The notes below the pieces were generated by a model that was not told where the DNA came from, did no database searches, and was given only the letters and a program-made list of their open reading frames with translations. Positions 44,263 to 52,562 of a DNA stretch of 64,000 nucleotides are shown piece by piece (position 1 is the first letter of the stretch; each line of letters opens with the position of its first letter). Both the position numbers and the translations under genes were made by a program. Source of the DNA: Methylobacterium sp. Leaf123 (GTDB lineage: Bacteria > Pseudomonadota > Alphaproteobacteria > Rhizobiales > Beijerinckiaceae); contig NZ_LMNS01000012.1 of NCBI RefSeq assembly GCF_001423405.1, positions 63,203 to 127,202 on the forward strand. Direction: 5' to 3'.

Positions 44263-44793
44263 TCAGGCGTCCTTCTTGCGGCGCGGCGCGCGGCGCTTCT
44301 TTTCTGCAACGGGTTCCGGCTCGGCGGCCGCCGGCTCGGGCGCTGCCTCGACCTCCGCTTCCGGCTCGGCGATCCGGCGGCGCTGCTGACCCAGGCCCAA
44401 AGCGCGCGCCAGTTCGGAGCGCTGCTCCGAGTAGCTCGCCGAGGTCATGGGGTAATCGTTGGGGAGGCCCCATTTCGCCCGATACTGCTCCGGCGAGAGA
44501 CCGCGCAGGGTGAGATGGCGGCGCAGCGTCTTGTACGGCTTGCCGTCCTCGAAGCTGACCAGAAAGTCGTGGCTGATCGACTTGCGGATTTCCTGCGGCG
44601 TCGCTTTGGGCGGCCCGGTTTCGGCGGCGGGACGGCCGCTCAAGCTCACCGAGCGAATCGCCTCGTGCACTTCCCCGAGAAGCTTTGGCAACTCGGCGCT
44701 CTGAACGTGATTGTTGCTGACATAAGCAGACACGACATCGGCCGTGAGGGTAACGAGGCGGGCTGTCTCCGCGTCCTGTTCACTGGTTTCCAT
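44263..44793 (-). CDS. Second Ros/MucR-family regulator lacking zinc ligands
   Basis: 176 residues. Core reads ISHDFLVSFEDGKPYKTLR, RHLTLRGLSPEQYRAKWG, LPNDYPM and RSELARALGLGQQR. Both cysteines and also the second histidine (RHLTLR instead of RHLxxH) of a Ros-type finger are missing, so zinc binding looks impossible. N-terminal 50 residues resemble the paralogue at 26280-26813 (LTADVVSAYVSNN versus LAADLVSAYVSNN). Basic, low-complexity C-terminal tail ending RRKKDA. Confidence 0.9.
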   Translation of the reverse strand: METSEQDAETARLVTLTADVVSAYVSNNHVQSAELPKLLGEVHEAIRSVSLSGRPAAETGPPKATPQEIRKSISHDFLVSFEDGKPYKTLRRHLTLRGLSPEQYRAKWGLPNDYPMTSASYSEQRSELARALGLGQQRRRIAEPEAEVEAAPEPAAAEPEPVAEKKRRAPRRKKDA

Positions 44794-45729
44794 GGCGCAT
44801 TCTTCTATGAGGGGGCTTTAGCTGGAGGACGGTAAGCTCAGGACCGCGGCGTAGCAAGACATCGCATATGAATCCGAACGCAGTCAGGTCGAAGAGAACT
44901 GAGCGTAGCGTGTGTTTCTATGCAAATCGAATGGAAAAACCCCGGATCCCGGCCTGCGAGGAAAAAGGATTATGCCCACCTTACGGGTGACCCTGACGAT
45001 CTCAGGGAAATATTTCAAATGATAGAATCCCTGTCATCGCCGTTCAGAAAATGTCGATGTTTCAAAGAGTTGAGATTCTTGAAGGTCGCTGGATTTCCGC
45101 GTCGGCGTGACAGGCCGGCCAACGCGGCGACGATTGCGCCGGTCGCCATGCTCACGACACGTCTCAGATGCGACACCCTGCCGCAGGATTGCGTATTTTC
45201 TGTGGATTGCCGAAAGCTGGACCGGTCTGGCTCGGAATATCCGGCGTGCGAAAGCGTCTTCTGCCAGTTCTCGACCGATGCGGTGCGGCCTTCACAGTCC
45301 AAATCCGCGAGGCCGATTGCCAAAAGACGGACGAGAGCCGGACGGCCCTCCCCTCGATTGGATGATGACGGGCGCTCGATTCGGTGGGCGCGTGGCTCTA
45401 CGCCACGCTCGTGCTGTTTGTGAGGTGACGGGTCCGGCTCATCACGGACGACGTGAGCGATATCCTGTCGCTCCACTGGGAGAGCGGATCGCTCTTCAGG
45501 CGCTTGCGCGGACGCATCGCTCATTCCGGCCACGCTTTGCGCGCTGAACGACGCGCGCGATGGATTGCGTGCCGGCTGCGAGCGGCGGGAGCCGCCCTAC
45601 GCGGGGCGTCCCTCGATCATCAAGACAAGGATAGTATTACCGGTGCCGTCCCGGCACGCGCGGAGCGCGGGTGCCGGGTTTTCATCGTGCGACTGCGGAG
45701 AGCGTATTCCGGCTGAAGCGGCCCTGGGG
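44794..45729. other. Gene-free 0.9-kb region, AT-richer first half
   Basis: 936 bases between the second mucR homologue and argC. The first 400 bases are the most AT-rich of the window. Open frames on both strands (for example 44920-45423 plus and 45015-45533 minus) do not look like proteins. A T-tailed hairpin near its right end (45650-45682) suggests a plus-strand transcript. Confidence 0.5.
45650..45682 (+). terminator. Intrinsic terminator with no annotated upstream gene
   Basis: CCCGGCAC-G-CGCG (45650-45662), loop GAG, CGCG-G-GTGCCGGG (45666-45678), then TTTT. One internal G-G mismatch. The T tract is only on the plus strand, but the flanking genes (mucR homologue and argC) are on the minus strand. 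Confidence 0.65.
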
Positions 45730-46674
45730 TCAGTCGAGCCCGAGCATGAGCCCGAGATTTTGCACCGCCGCGCCCGAAGCGCCCTTGCCGAGATTGTCGA
45801 GACGCGCGACCAGCACGGCGTGGCCGTAGCTGTCGGAGCCGAACACCCGCAATTCGAGCCGGTCGGTGTCGTTCAGCGCCTCCGGTTCGAGACGTTCGCG
45901 GTGGGCGCCTTCCTCCGCGCCGCGCACGACCGTCACCAGCGGGCTGTCCGCGTACCAATCGGCCAGGGCATCCTCCAGATCGCCGGGCTTGGGCTGGCCG
46001 GGCAGGGCGCCGAGATGCAGCGGAATGCTGACGAGCATCCCCTGTCGGAAGTTGCCGACGGAGGGGATGAAGATCGGCCGCCGGGTGAGCCGGCTATAGG
46101 CTTCGATTTCCGGCAGATGCTTGTGTCCGAAGCCGAGCCCGTAGAGCTGGAACGGGGCGCCCTCCCCGCGCTCGTAGCTCTCGATCATGCTGCGGCCGCC
46201 GCCGCTATAGCCGCTCACCGCATTGATGCTGACGGGATGATCCGACGGGATCAGACCGCGCTCGACCAGCGGGCGCAGCAGCGCGATCGCCCCGGTCGGG
46301 TAGCAGCCGGGATTGGCGACCCGGCGCGCGGCGCGGATCGCATCGGCCTGATCCGCCGTCATCTCGGCGAATCCGTAGGCCCAGCCCGGCGCGATGCGGT
46401 GGGCCGTGCTGGCATCGAGCAGCTTCGGGCCGCCGCCGGGCAGGCTGTCGGCGAGCGCCGCGGTCTCGCGGGAGGCGTCGTCGGGCAGGCAGAGCACGGC
46501 GAGGTCGACCTCCTCGAGGATCGCCCGCTTCACCCCCGCATCCTTGCGGCTCTCGAGCGGGATGCTGACGAGGCGCGCCCTGCCCTCGCGCTCCAGGCGC
46601 TCGCGGATGCCGAGGCCGGTGGTGCCGACCTCTCCGTCGATGAACACCTTCGGGGCGCTGGGGCCGTCGGACAT
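45730..46674 (-). CDS. argC: N-acetyl-gamma-glutamyl-phosphate reductase, short (type 2) form
   Basis: NADPH-dependent reduction of N-acetylglutamyl phosphate in arginine synthesis. 314 residues, the length of the type 2 family. VFIDGEVGTTGLGIRERL binds the nucleotide, LDASTAHRI and catalytic Cys in ANPGCYPTGA follow, and GFGHKHLPEI is in the C-terminal domain. ATG at 46674; the frame is open 54 codons further but that part is not family-like. Single gene on the minus strand. Confidence 0.95.
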   Translation of the reverse strand: MSDGPSAPKVFIDGEVGTTGLGIRERLEREGRARLVSIPLESRKDAGVKRAILEEVDLAVLCLPDDASRETAALADSLPGGGPKLLDASTAHRIAPGWAYGFAEMTADQADAIRAARRVANPGCYPTGAIALLRPLVERGLIPSDHPVSINAVSGYSGGGRSMIESYERGEGAPFQLYGLGFGHKHLPEIEAYSRLTRRPIFIPSVGNFRQGMLVSIPLHLGALPGQPKPGDLEDALADWYADSPLVTVVRGAEEGAHRERLEPEALNDTDRLELRVFGSDSYGHAVLVARLDNLGKGASGAAVQNLGLMLGLD

Positions 46675-46870
46675 CGCAGATTCCTCGCTCGGCCCCGATC
46701 CGGGCCGGCCTGTCACAGGGTGTACCAAGCGTTCCCGGCCATATCGGGCCCGCTCGAATTGATGCTTCTTCGGTGGCGCGGAGGTGGAAGCTTCGTCTTC
46801 CCCTGTCAACGCCCCTCGGTCGCCGCTCGCGGCCACGCTCCATCCTCCCGTGGACGGGAACGGCGCGGCC

Positions 46871-46895
46871 GGAACTCACGATGACGCCTCCTGTT
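46871..46895 (+). promoter_or_regulatory. EcfG-type (general stress response) promoter candidate
   Basis: GGAAC (46871-46875), 16 bases, then TGTT (46892-46895), matching the alphaproteobacterial EcfG consensus GGAAC-N16/17-CGTT except for the first base of the -10. It sits 33 bp before the ATG of the DUF5872 gene, a normal spacing. Confidence 0.6.
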
Positions 46896-46927
46896 GACAG
46901 CCGAATGTCGCTCAGGAGGCGAAACCG

Positions 46928-47467
46928 ATGTCAGGCACGGCGAAGAAGACCGATCCGAAGCTGTGGGAGAAGGTGAAGGAGGAGATCACCGAGTCGTCCA
47001 AGGGCGGCAAGCCCGGCCAATGGTCCGCCCGCAAGGCGCAGATGGCCACCAGCGAATATAAGAAGGAGGGCGGTGGCTACGCCGGCAAGAAGTCCGACGA
47101 CAACGGTCTCAAGCAATGGACAGATGAGGAGTGGGACACCAAGTCGGGCAAGGAAAGCGGCAAGACCGGCGAGCGCTACCTGCCCAAGAAGGCGCGGGAG
47201 AAGTTGTCGGATTCGGAATACGCCCGTTCGACCGAGAAGAAGCGCGCCGATTCTGCCAAGGGCAAGCAGCACTCGAAGCAGCCAGCGGATGTGGCTAAGA
47301 AAGCGGCCACCGCCCGCAAGTCCGGCGGCAAGGCCGGCAAGACCTCGGACAAGGGCGGAAACACCGGCACGACGAAGTCCGAACTGATGCAGCGGGCGCG
47401 CAAGCAGGACATTCCCGGCCGCTCGAAGATGACCAAGGGCGAGCTGGAGCGCGCCCTGACCACCTGA
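46928..47467 (+). CDS. DUF5872-type basic protein with SAP/Rho-N-like C terminus
   Basis: 179 residues, Lys/Ser/Gly-rich. N-terminal domain: KTDPKLWEKVKEEITESSK, GGKPGQWSARKAQMA and YKKEGGGYAGKKSDDN, then LKQWTDEEWDTK and RYLPKKAREKLSDSEY, as in DUF5872 proteins. After a Lys/Ala linker, TKSELMQRARKQDIPGRSKM resembles a SAP or Rho N-terminal nucleic-acid-binding helix pair. AGGAGG ribosome site. The upstream EcfG-like promoter suggests stress induction. A role in DNA or RNA protection is inference. Confidence 0.85.
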   Translation: MSGTAKKTDPKLWEKVKEEITESSKGGKPGQWSARKAQMATSEYKKEGGGYAGKKSDDNGLKQWTDEEWDTKSGKESGKTGERYLPKKAREKLSDSEYARSTEKKRADSAKGKQHSKQPADVAKKAATARKSGGKAGKTSDKGGNTGTTKSELMQRARKQDIPGRSKMTKGELERALTT

Positions 47468-47520
47468 TCGCCTCAAAAGCGGTGATGGGCGCGGGAGGTG
47501 CGAGAGCCCTCCCCGCCCCC

Positions 47521-48330
47521 TCAGGAGCGCTTCTCGGCGCCGATCACGACGAAGCCCTGACGCTCGAAGAGCGGGCGCGCGGTGGGGCTTCGCAGGAAGC
47601 TCAGGAAGGTGGCGGCGCGCTCGGCGCGTCCCGCATCCCTGGTCAGTGCGGCCGGGTAGACGATCGGCGGGTGGCTGTCGGCGGGGAAGGTCGCCACGAT
47701 CTCGACGCCGGGATCGCTCGCCGCATCCGTCGCGTAGACGATGCCGAGGGGGGCCTCGCCGCGGGAGACGAGCAGCAGAGCTGCCCGCACGTTCTCGGTC
47801 TGCGCGAGTTGGCCCTTCACCCGGTCCCAGGCGCCAAGCTTTTCGAGGGCGGCCTTGCCGTACTTGCCCGCGGGCACCGCCTCGACATTGCCCATGGCGA
47901 GCCGTCCACCGGCCAGGGCAGCGGAGAGATCGGTGCCGGGCTCGAGCGTCATCCGCAGGCCCGACCCCTTGGCCGCCACGAGGACGATGGCGTTGCGTAG
48001 GAGGTTGACGCGGCTGTCGGAGCGGATCGTGCCGTTCGCCTCGGCATAATCCATCCAGGCGAGGTCGGCGGAGATGAAGAGGTCGGCCGGCGCGCCGGCC
48101 TCGATCTGCTTGGCCAGCGCATTGGAGCCGCCATAGGAGATCCGGGTCGTGGCGCCCGTCTCCTTCGCCCAGGCGGCAGCGGCTTCGTCCAGCGCATTCT
48201 TGAGGCTGGCGGCGGCAAACACCACGATGGGTTCGTCCGCAGCCCGCGCAGTGAAGGGCGCGGCCGTGAACGCGAGCAGCAGGCCGGCCATCACGGCGCG
48301 GCGGGTCCGGACGAGACGGGACGATATCAT
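47521..48330 (-). CDS. modA: Periplasmic molybdate-binding protein
   Basis: 269 residues from ATG 48330. Signal peptide RRAVMAGLLLAFTAAPFTARAA, then VVFAAASLKNALDEAAAAW, the ModA oxyanion site, with ISYGGSNALAKQIEAGAPADLFISAD and NVEAVPAGKYGKAALEKLG. Binds molybdate for a ModBC ABC importer. modB and modC are not next to it: downstream is the convergent DUF5872 gene, so this is an orphan binding protein in the window. Start alternatives four codons upstream. Confidence 0.93.
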   Translation of the reverse strand: MISSRLVRTRRAVMAGLLLAFTAAPFTARAADEPIVVFAAASLKNALDEAAAAWAKETGATTRISYGGSNALAKQIEAGAPADLFISADLAWMDYAEANGTIRSDSRVNLLRNAIVLVAAKGSGLRMTLEPGTDLSAALAGGRLAMGNVEAVPAGKYGKAALEKLGAWDRVKGQLAQTENVRAALLLVSRGEAPLGIVYATDAASDPGVEIVATFPADSHPPIVYPAALTRDAGRAERAATFLSFLRSPTARPLFERQGFVVIGAEKRS

Positions 48331-48500
48331 GACGGCTCCCACGGTCGCGCCGGGCTTGCCGTCGATGCGGCGGCCCCGGCGCCGGCTCTGTCGAGCCGCG
48401 GCGTGACGGACGAGCGCCCGACACGCGCAACGCCGGCTTCTAGCCCGCCGGGGATCGCCCTGTCATCGTCCGGGGATCGTGGAGGTCGCCCTCTCCGGGG

Positions 48501-48671
48501 TCAGTCGTCGGACGGGCCGGCAGCCGAGGGCTCGGGCTCGTCGGCGGTGAAGCCCTCCAGCCAATCCAGGCTTTCCTGCGAGCCCGCCTCGTAGGGGTTG
48601 GCGGAATCGGGCCGGCCCATCGCCTTGGCGACCTTGCCCTCTTCGAAGATCTTGCTCGATACCACGGCCAT
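48501..48671 (-). CDS. Small RMF/CrpP-like protein
   Basis: 56 residues with AAAGGA before the ATG at 48671. IFEEGKVAKAMGRPDSANPY followed by GSQESLDWLEGF fits the ribosome-modulation-factor/CrpP pattern (E-G-x(n)-N-P-Y-x-x-G-(S/T)-x(n)-W-x-x-G-(W/F)). RMF dimerises ribosomes in stationary phase; CrpP-like proteins are of disputed function. The acidic tail is longer than the core needs. It is a separate small gene between modA and another small ORF. Confidence 0.65.
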   Translation of the reverse strand: MAVVSSKIFEEGKVAKAMGRPDSANPYEAGSQESLDWLEGFTADEPEPSAAGPSDD

Positions 48672-48763
48672 CGACCGATCCTTTCTCGATGCGGGCCCGG
48701 ATGGTTCCGGGCCGGGAGGTGCGGGACAGGAAGTGGCCCGGCGCGGCCGGAGTTCCCGTGGCG

Positions 48764-48964
48764 TCAGGCGGTGGGCTCGGTCCCCTGCGCCGGCTTGGTC
48801 TCGGCGCGATGCAGCCGGCTCAGCAGCACGAGCAGCGAGCCCGGCAGCGGCGAGTCGAGTGCGTCCGAGGCGAGGATGTCGGCGTTCGTGGCGCGGCGAC
48901 GGTCGTGGCGCGGCTCGCGCCTGACGACGACGGGGGAGCGAAGGCGGACGGATTTGGGGGTCAT
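48764..48964 (-). CDS. Small hypothetical protein
   Basis: 66 residues from ATG 48964 (MTPKSVRLRSPVVVRREPRH). N-terminal half is basic; the second half could form one amphipathic helix (SPLPGSLLVLLSRLHRAETK). The ribosome site is weak. Coding status is uncertain; it may share a transcript with the RMF-like gene 92 bp downstream. Confidence 0.4.
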   Translation of the reverse strand: MTPKSVRLRSPVVVRREPRHDRRRATNADILASDALDSPLPGSLLVLLSRLHRAETKPAQGTEPTA

Positions 48965-49288
48965 GACGCGATGGAAACTCGACAAGCGCCTGATGAACGA
49001 GACGGAAAAACGCCTCGCGCAACGCCCGGCCACCGGGCATGGCCCCGCCGGCGATCGGTGCCGACGAGGCGCATGCGCGAGACGCTTCGGACGGTGAGAA
49101 CGCCGCCTCGCCGATCCGGTTCCGGGGTGTTCGGCTAGGAATTAAACATCATGCCTGTGGATTAAGCATCTTTTGTCTTGCTTGTGCTGTTCTAGGTACG
49201 TGCTTCCACGCGATTGCTCACTAACAATGCGTCGAAGTGGTCGTGAAGCCCGTGGTCCTTGGCCCGCGCGGATGGTAGAGGGCGCCCT
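48965..49288. other. Upstream region of prmA
   Basis: 324 bases. The right half (49136-49210) is locally AT-rich, with TTAAACATCATG and TTAAGCATCTTTTGTC, and probably carries the prmA promoter. Nothing else recognisable. Confidence 0.4.
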
Positions 49289-50206
49289 ATGCTCGAAGGT
49301 CTGCCGCCGCACCGACCCACGCACGTCCTGCGTTTGATCACGGACGAGCCCTCCGCTCGCGCCATGACGGAGCTGTTGGGCGAGATGTTCGACCCGATGG
49401 AGACGGCGGTCGCCGCCTTCGAGGTCGAGGAGACCGGCGCGTGGCGGCTGGAGGCCTATTTCTCCGAGGAGCCCGACGCGGAGATGATCCGCGACCTGAT
49501 CCGTCCGATGGTGGGCGCGCAGGCCGATGCGGCTTTCTTCGAGACCATTGACCAGCAGGATTGGGTGCGCGCCTCGCTCGAGGGGCTGAAGCCGGTGCGG
49601 GCGGGCCGCTTCCTCGTCCATGGCGGGCATGACCGTCATCAGGTGCGGGGGAACGACCTCGCCATCGAGATCGAGGCGGCGCTCGCCTTCGGCACCGGCC
49701 ACCACGGCACCACGCTGGGCTGCCTGCGCGCATTGGTGGACGAACTGAAGCGGCGGCGGCCGGCCCATGTCCTCGATGTCGGCACCGGCACCGGCATCCT
49801 GGGATTTGCGGCCGCCAAGGTGCTTCGCACCCCCGTTGTGGCCGGCGACCTCGACCCGGAAGCGGTCATGACCGCCCGCGGCAATGCCCGCCTCAACGGC
49901 CTCGGGCCGTATATGCGCCTTTACCACGCGCCGGGCGTGCGCCACGCCCTGGCGAATCGCCCGCGCGGTTTCGACGTGGTGTTCGCCAACATCCTGGCCC
50001 GCCCGCTCAAGCGGCTCGCGCCTTCGCTCACCGCCGTGGTGGCGGATGACGGCGTGCTGATCCTCTCCGGCCTGATCGAGCGCGACGTGCCGGGCGTGCT
50101 CTCGACCTACCGCCACCGCGGCTTCCACCTCGCCCGCTCCGGCGTGATAGAGGGTTGGGCGACCCTGGTGCTGCGCCGCGGCGGGGCGGCGGCGCGTCCG
50201 CGCTGA
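49289..50206 (+). CDS. prmA: Ribosomal protein L11 methyltransferase
   Basis: SAM-dependent trimethylation of ribosomal protein L11. 305 residues: N-terminal L11-recognition domain (THVLRLITDEPSARAMTELL), linker, then the methyltransferase core with AFGTGHHGTT, VLDVGTGTGILGFAAAK (SAM loop), GDLDPEAV and FANILARPL. ATG at 49289 chosen; the frame is open ten codons upstream. Followed 41 bp later by pepP. Confidence 0.94.
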   Translation: MLEGLPPHRPTHVLRLITDEPSARAMTELLGEMFDPMETAVAAFEVEETGAWRLEAYFSEEPDAEMIRDLIRPMVGAQADAAFFETIDQQDWVRASLEGLKPVRAGRFLVHGGHDRHQVRGNDLAIEIEAALAFGTGHHGTTLGCLRALVDELKRRRPAHVLDVGTGTGILGFAAAKVLRTPVVAGDLDPEAVMTARGNARLNGLGPYMRLYHAPGVRHALANRPRGFDVVFANILARPLKRLAPSLTAVVADDGVLILSGLIERDVPGVLSTYRHRGFHLARSGVIEGWATLVLRRGGAAARPR

Positions 50207-50247
50207 GGAGGGTGTCGCGGGGGCATCCGACGCGGTAGATTTCCGCC

Positions 50248-52086
50248 ATGACGACATCCCTGCCCCGCTTCCAGACCTTCGACGATCCGAGCCACGCCAA
50301 GGGGCCTGAGCGGATCGAGGCGCTCCGCGCGGCTTTGCGCGAAATCCGCGTCGACGGTTTCGTCGTGCCCCGGGCCGACGAGCATCAATCGGAATACGTG
50401 CCGGCCAACGCCGAGCGGCTGGCTTGGCTCACCGGCTTCACTGGCTCAGCCGGCCTCGCGGTGGTGCTGGCCGAGGAGGCCGCCCTGTTCGTCGATGGCC
50501 GCTACACCCTCCAGGCGCCGGAGCAGGTCGATACCGGGATCGTCACCGTCGTGCCGCTCGCCGACTCGACGCCGGAGGCTTGGCTCGGCACCCACCTGAA
50601 GCCCGGCCAGACCCTCGCCTACGACCCCTGGCTTCACACCCCCGACGGCGTGGCCCGCCTAGAGCGCGCCGCCGCCAAGGCGGGGGCTTCGCTTCGCGCG
50701 GTGCCCGACAATCTCGTGGACGCGGTCTGGGCCGGGCGGCCCCGTTCGCCGGCCGGCCGGGTCATGGCCCATCCCGAGGAGTGGGCGGGCGAGACGCGGG
50801 CTGAGAAGCTCGGCCGCATCCACACTGCGCTGGCCGAGGGCGGGATCGACACCCTGGTGATCTCCGATCCCCACAACCTCGCCTGGACCTTCAACCTGCG
50901 CGGCGCCGACATCGCGCACACGCCGCTGGCGCTCGGCTACGCGCTGGTGCCCCGCGAGGGGCGGGCCGCCCTCTACCTCACCTCGCCGCAGATCGATGCC
51001 GACCTGCGCGCCGCCCTCGAACCTTTGGCCGATCTTCGCCCCCGCAGCGCCTTCGACGCGGATCTCGCCGGCCTGTGCACCGGCGCCGCGCGCGTGCGGA
51101 TCGATGCGGCGACGGGGGCGGCGGCCCTCAAGGATCGCGTCGAGGCCGCCGGGGGCGTCGCCGATGTCGGCGCCGATCCGATCACCGCGATGAAGGCGGT
51201 CAAGAACGCGGCCGAGATCGCCGGCACCCGCGCCGCCCACCACCGCGACGGCCTTGCCGTGACGCGCTTCCTCGCTTGGCTCGACCGGGCCGCGCCCGAG
51301 GGGGTGAGCGAGATCGCCGCCGTCGAGGCGCTGGAGGGTTTCCGCAAGGAGGGCGGCCTGCTGCGTGACGTCTCGTTCCCGACGATTTCCGGCTCAGGGC
51401 CGAACGGTGCCATCGTCCATTACCGCGTCACCCGCGCCACCGACCGCACAGCGCAGCCCGGCGAACTTTTTCTGATCGATTCCGGCGCGCAATATGCCGA
51501 CGGCACCACCGACATCACCCGCACCGTCGCCATCGGCACGCCGACGGACGAGATGCGCGACCGCTTCACCCGCGTGCTGAAGGGCCATATCGCCATCGCC
51601 CGCGCCGTCTTTCCCGAGGGGACGACGGGCGCGCAGATCGATGCCTTCGCCCGGATGAGCCTGTGGCAGGCCGGGCTCGATTACGACCACGGCACCGGCC
51701 ACGGCGTCGGCGCCTTCCTCTCGGTCCACGAGGGCCCGCAGCGCATCGCCAAGACCGGCACGGTGGCCCTGAAGCCCGGCATGATCCTCTCGAACGAGCC
51801 GGGCTATTATCGCAGCCGCGCCTACGGCATCCGCATCGAGAACCTGATCCTCGTCGAGGCGCGGACGATCCCCGGCGGCGACCGGACGATGCTCGGCTTC
51901 GAGACCCTGACGCTGGCCCCGATCGACCGCCGATTGATCGACCCGGCCGTGCTCGGTGCGGAGGACGCGGCGTGGCTTGACGCCTACCACGCGCGGGTGC
52001 GGGAGGCCCTGTCGCCGGATCTCGACGGTCCGACGCGGGACTGGCTGGAGGCGGCAACGCGGCCGCTCGGCGAGGCCACGGCGTGA
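50248..52086 (+). CDS. pepP: Xaa-Pro aminopeptidase (M24B)
   Basis: Cleaves N-terminal residues linked to proline. 612 residues with two N-terminal creatinase-like domains and a C-terminal pita-bread fold. Metal ligands appear in order: DSGAQYADGTTDITRT (two Asp), HGTGHGVGAFLSVHEGP (His), LSNEPGYY (Glu) and RIENLIL (Glu). Length fits the long, three-domain eukaryote-like aminopeptidase P. Its stop overlaps the next start (GTGA), indicating translational coupling. Confidence 0.94.
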   Translation: MTTSLPRFQTFDDPSHAKGPERIEALRAALREIRVDGFVVPRADEHQSEYVPANAERLAWLTGFTGSAGLAVVLAEEAALFVDGRYTLQAPEQVDTGIVTVVPLADSTPEAWLGTHLKPGQTLAYDPWLHTPDGVARLERAAAKAGASLRAVPDNLVDAVWAGRPRSPAGRVMAHPEEWAGETRAEKLGRIHTALAEGGIDTLVISDPHNLAWTFNLRGADIAHTPLALGYALVPREGRAALYLTSPQIDADLRAALEPLADLRPRSAFDADLAGLCTGAARVRIDAATGAAALKDRVEAAGGVADVGADPITAMKAVKNAAEIAGTRAAHHRDGLAVTRFLAWLDRAAPEGVSEIAAVEALEGFRKEGGLLRDVSFPTISGSGPNGAIVHYRVTRATDRTAQPGELFLIDSGAQYADGTTDITRTVAIGTPTDEMRDRFTRVLKGHIAIARAVFPEGTTGAQIDAFARMSLWQAGLDYDHGTGHGVGAFLSVHEGPQRIAKTGTVALKPGMILSNEPGYYRSRAYGIRIENLILVEARTIPGGDRTMLGFETLTLAPIDRRLIDPAVLGAEDAAWLDAYHARVREALSPDLDGPTRDWLEAATRPLGEATA

Positions 52087-52562
52087 CCGCGCTTTCCCGC
52101 TCCGCAATCCTGTTCGTGTGCCTGGGCAACATCTGCCGTTCGCCGCTGGCCGAGGCCGCCTTCCGGCAGGAGGCCGAGCGGATCGGCCTCGACGTGACGG
52201 TCGATTCCGCCGGCACCGGCGATTGGCATGTCGGCGAGCCGCCGGACCCGCGCGCGATCGCGGTGGCGTGGGCGAACGGCGTCGATATTTCGGGCTATCG
52301 CGGGCGGCAGGTCACGTCGGCCGATTTCGAGCGCTTCGATCACGTCGTCGCCCTGGATTGTGCCAACCTCGCGCGGCTGCGGGCCCTCCGGCCGGACGGG
52401 GCGCGGGCCGCGCTGAGCCTCCTCCTCGACCACGTGCCGGGCCGGGCGGGCGAGCCCGTGGCCGACCCCTATTACGGTGCGGACGAGGGCTTCGACACGA
52501 CCTGGGCCGACGTGACTGCCGGCGCCCGAGCCCTCGCCCGCCGGATCGCGGGAGCGGAATGA
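52083..52562 (+). CDS. Low-molecular-weight phosphotyrosine phosphatase
   Basis: 159 residues from GTG. P-loop FVCLGNICRSPLAEA carries the nucleophile Cys and the Arg, and DPYYG carries the general acid Asp. Substrates are unknown; the family dephosphorylates proteins or small molecules, and paired operons with fructosamine kinases exist in other bacteria, where the phosphatase removes phosphate from sugar lesions or kinases (inference). Overlaps pepP upstream and the kinase gene downstream by 4 bp each. Confidence 0.93.
   Translation: MTALSRSAILFVCLGNICRSPLAEAAFRQEAERIGLDVTVDSAGTGDWHVGEPPDPRAIAVAWANGVDISGYRGRQVTSADFERFDHVVALDCANLARLRALRPDGARAALSLLLDHVPGRAGEPVADPYYGADEGFDTTWADVTAGARALARRIAGAE

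Noticed and set aside
45015..45149. Small minus-strand ORF of 44 codons (MATGAIVAALAGLSRR…)
   Set aside because: No ribosome site and no hydrophobic or family pattern beyond the first 15 residues; kept out of the gene list.
44920..45423. Plus-strand open frame of 167 codons
   Set aside because: Composition is that of non-coding DNA, and the translation is Arg/Ser/Cys-rich without hydrophobic core. It does, however, lie in the zone where a plus-strand RNA is suspected.
47487..47518. GC hairpin between the DUF5872 and modA stops as a terminator
   Set aside because: A stem with one bulge can form, but there is no T tract on either strand, so it was not listed as a feature.
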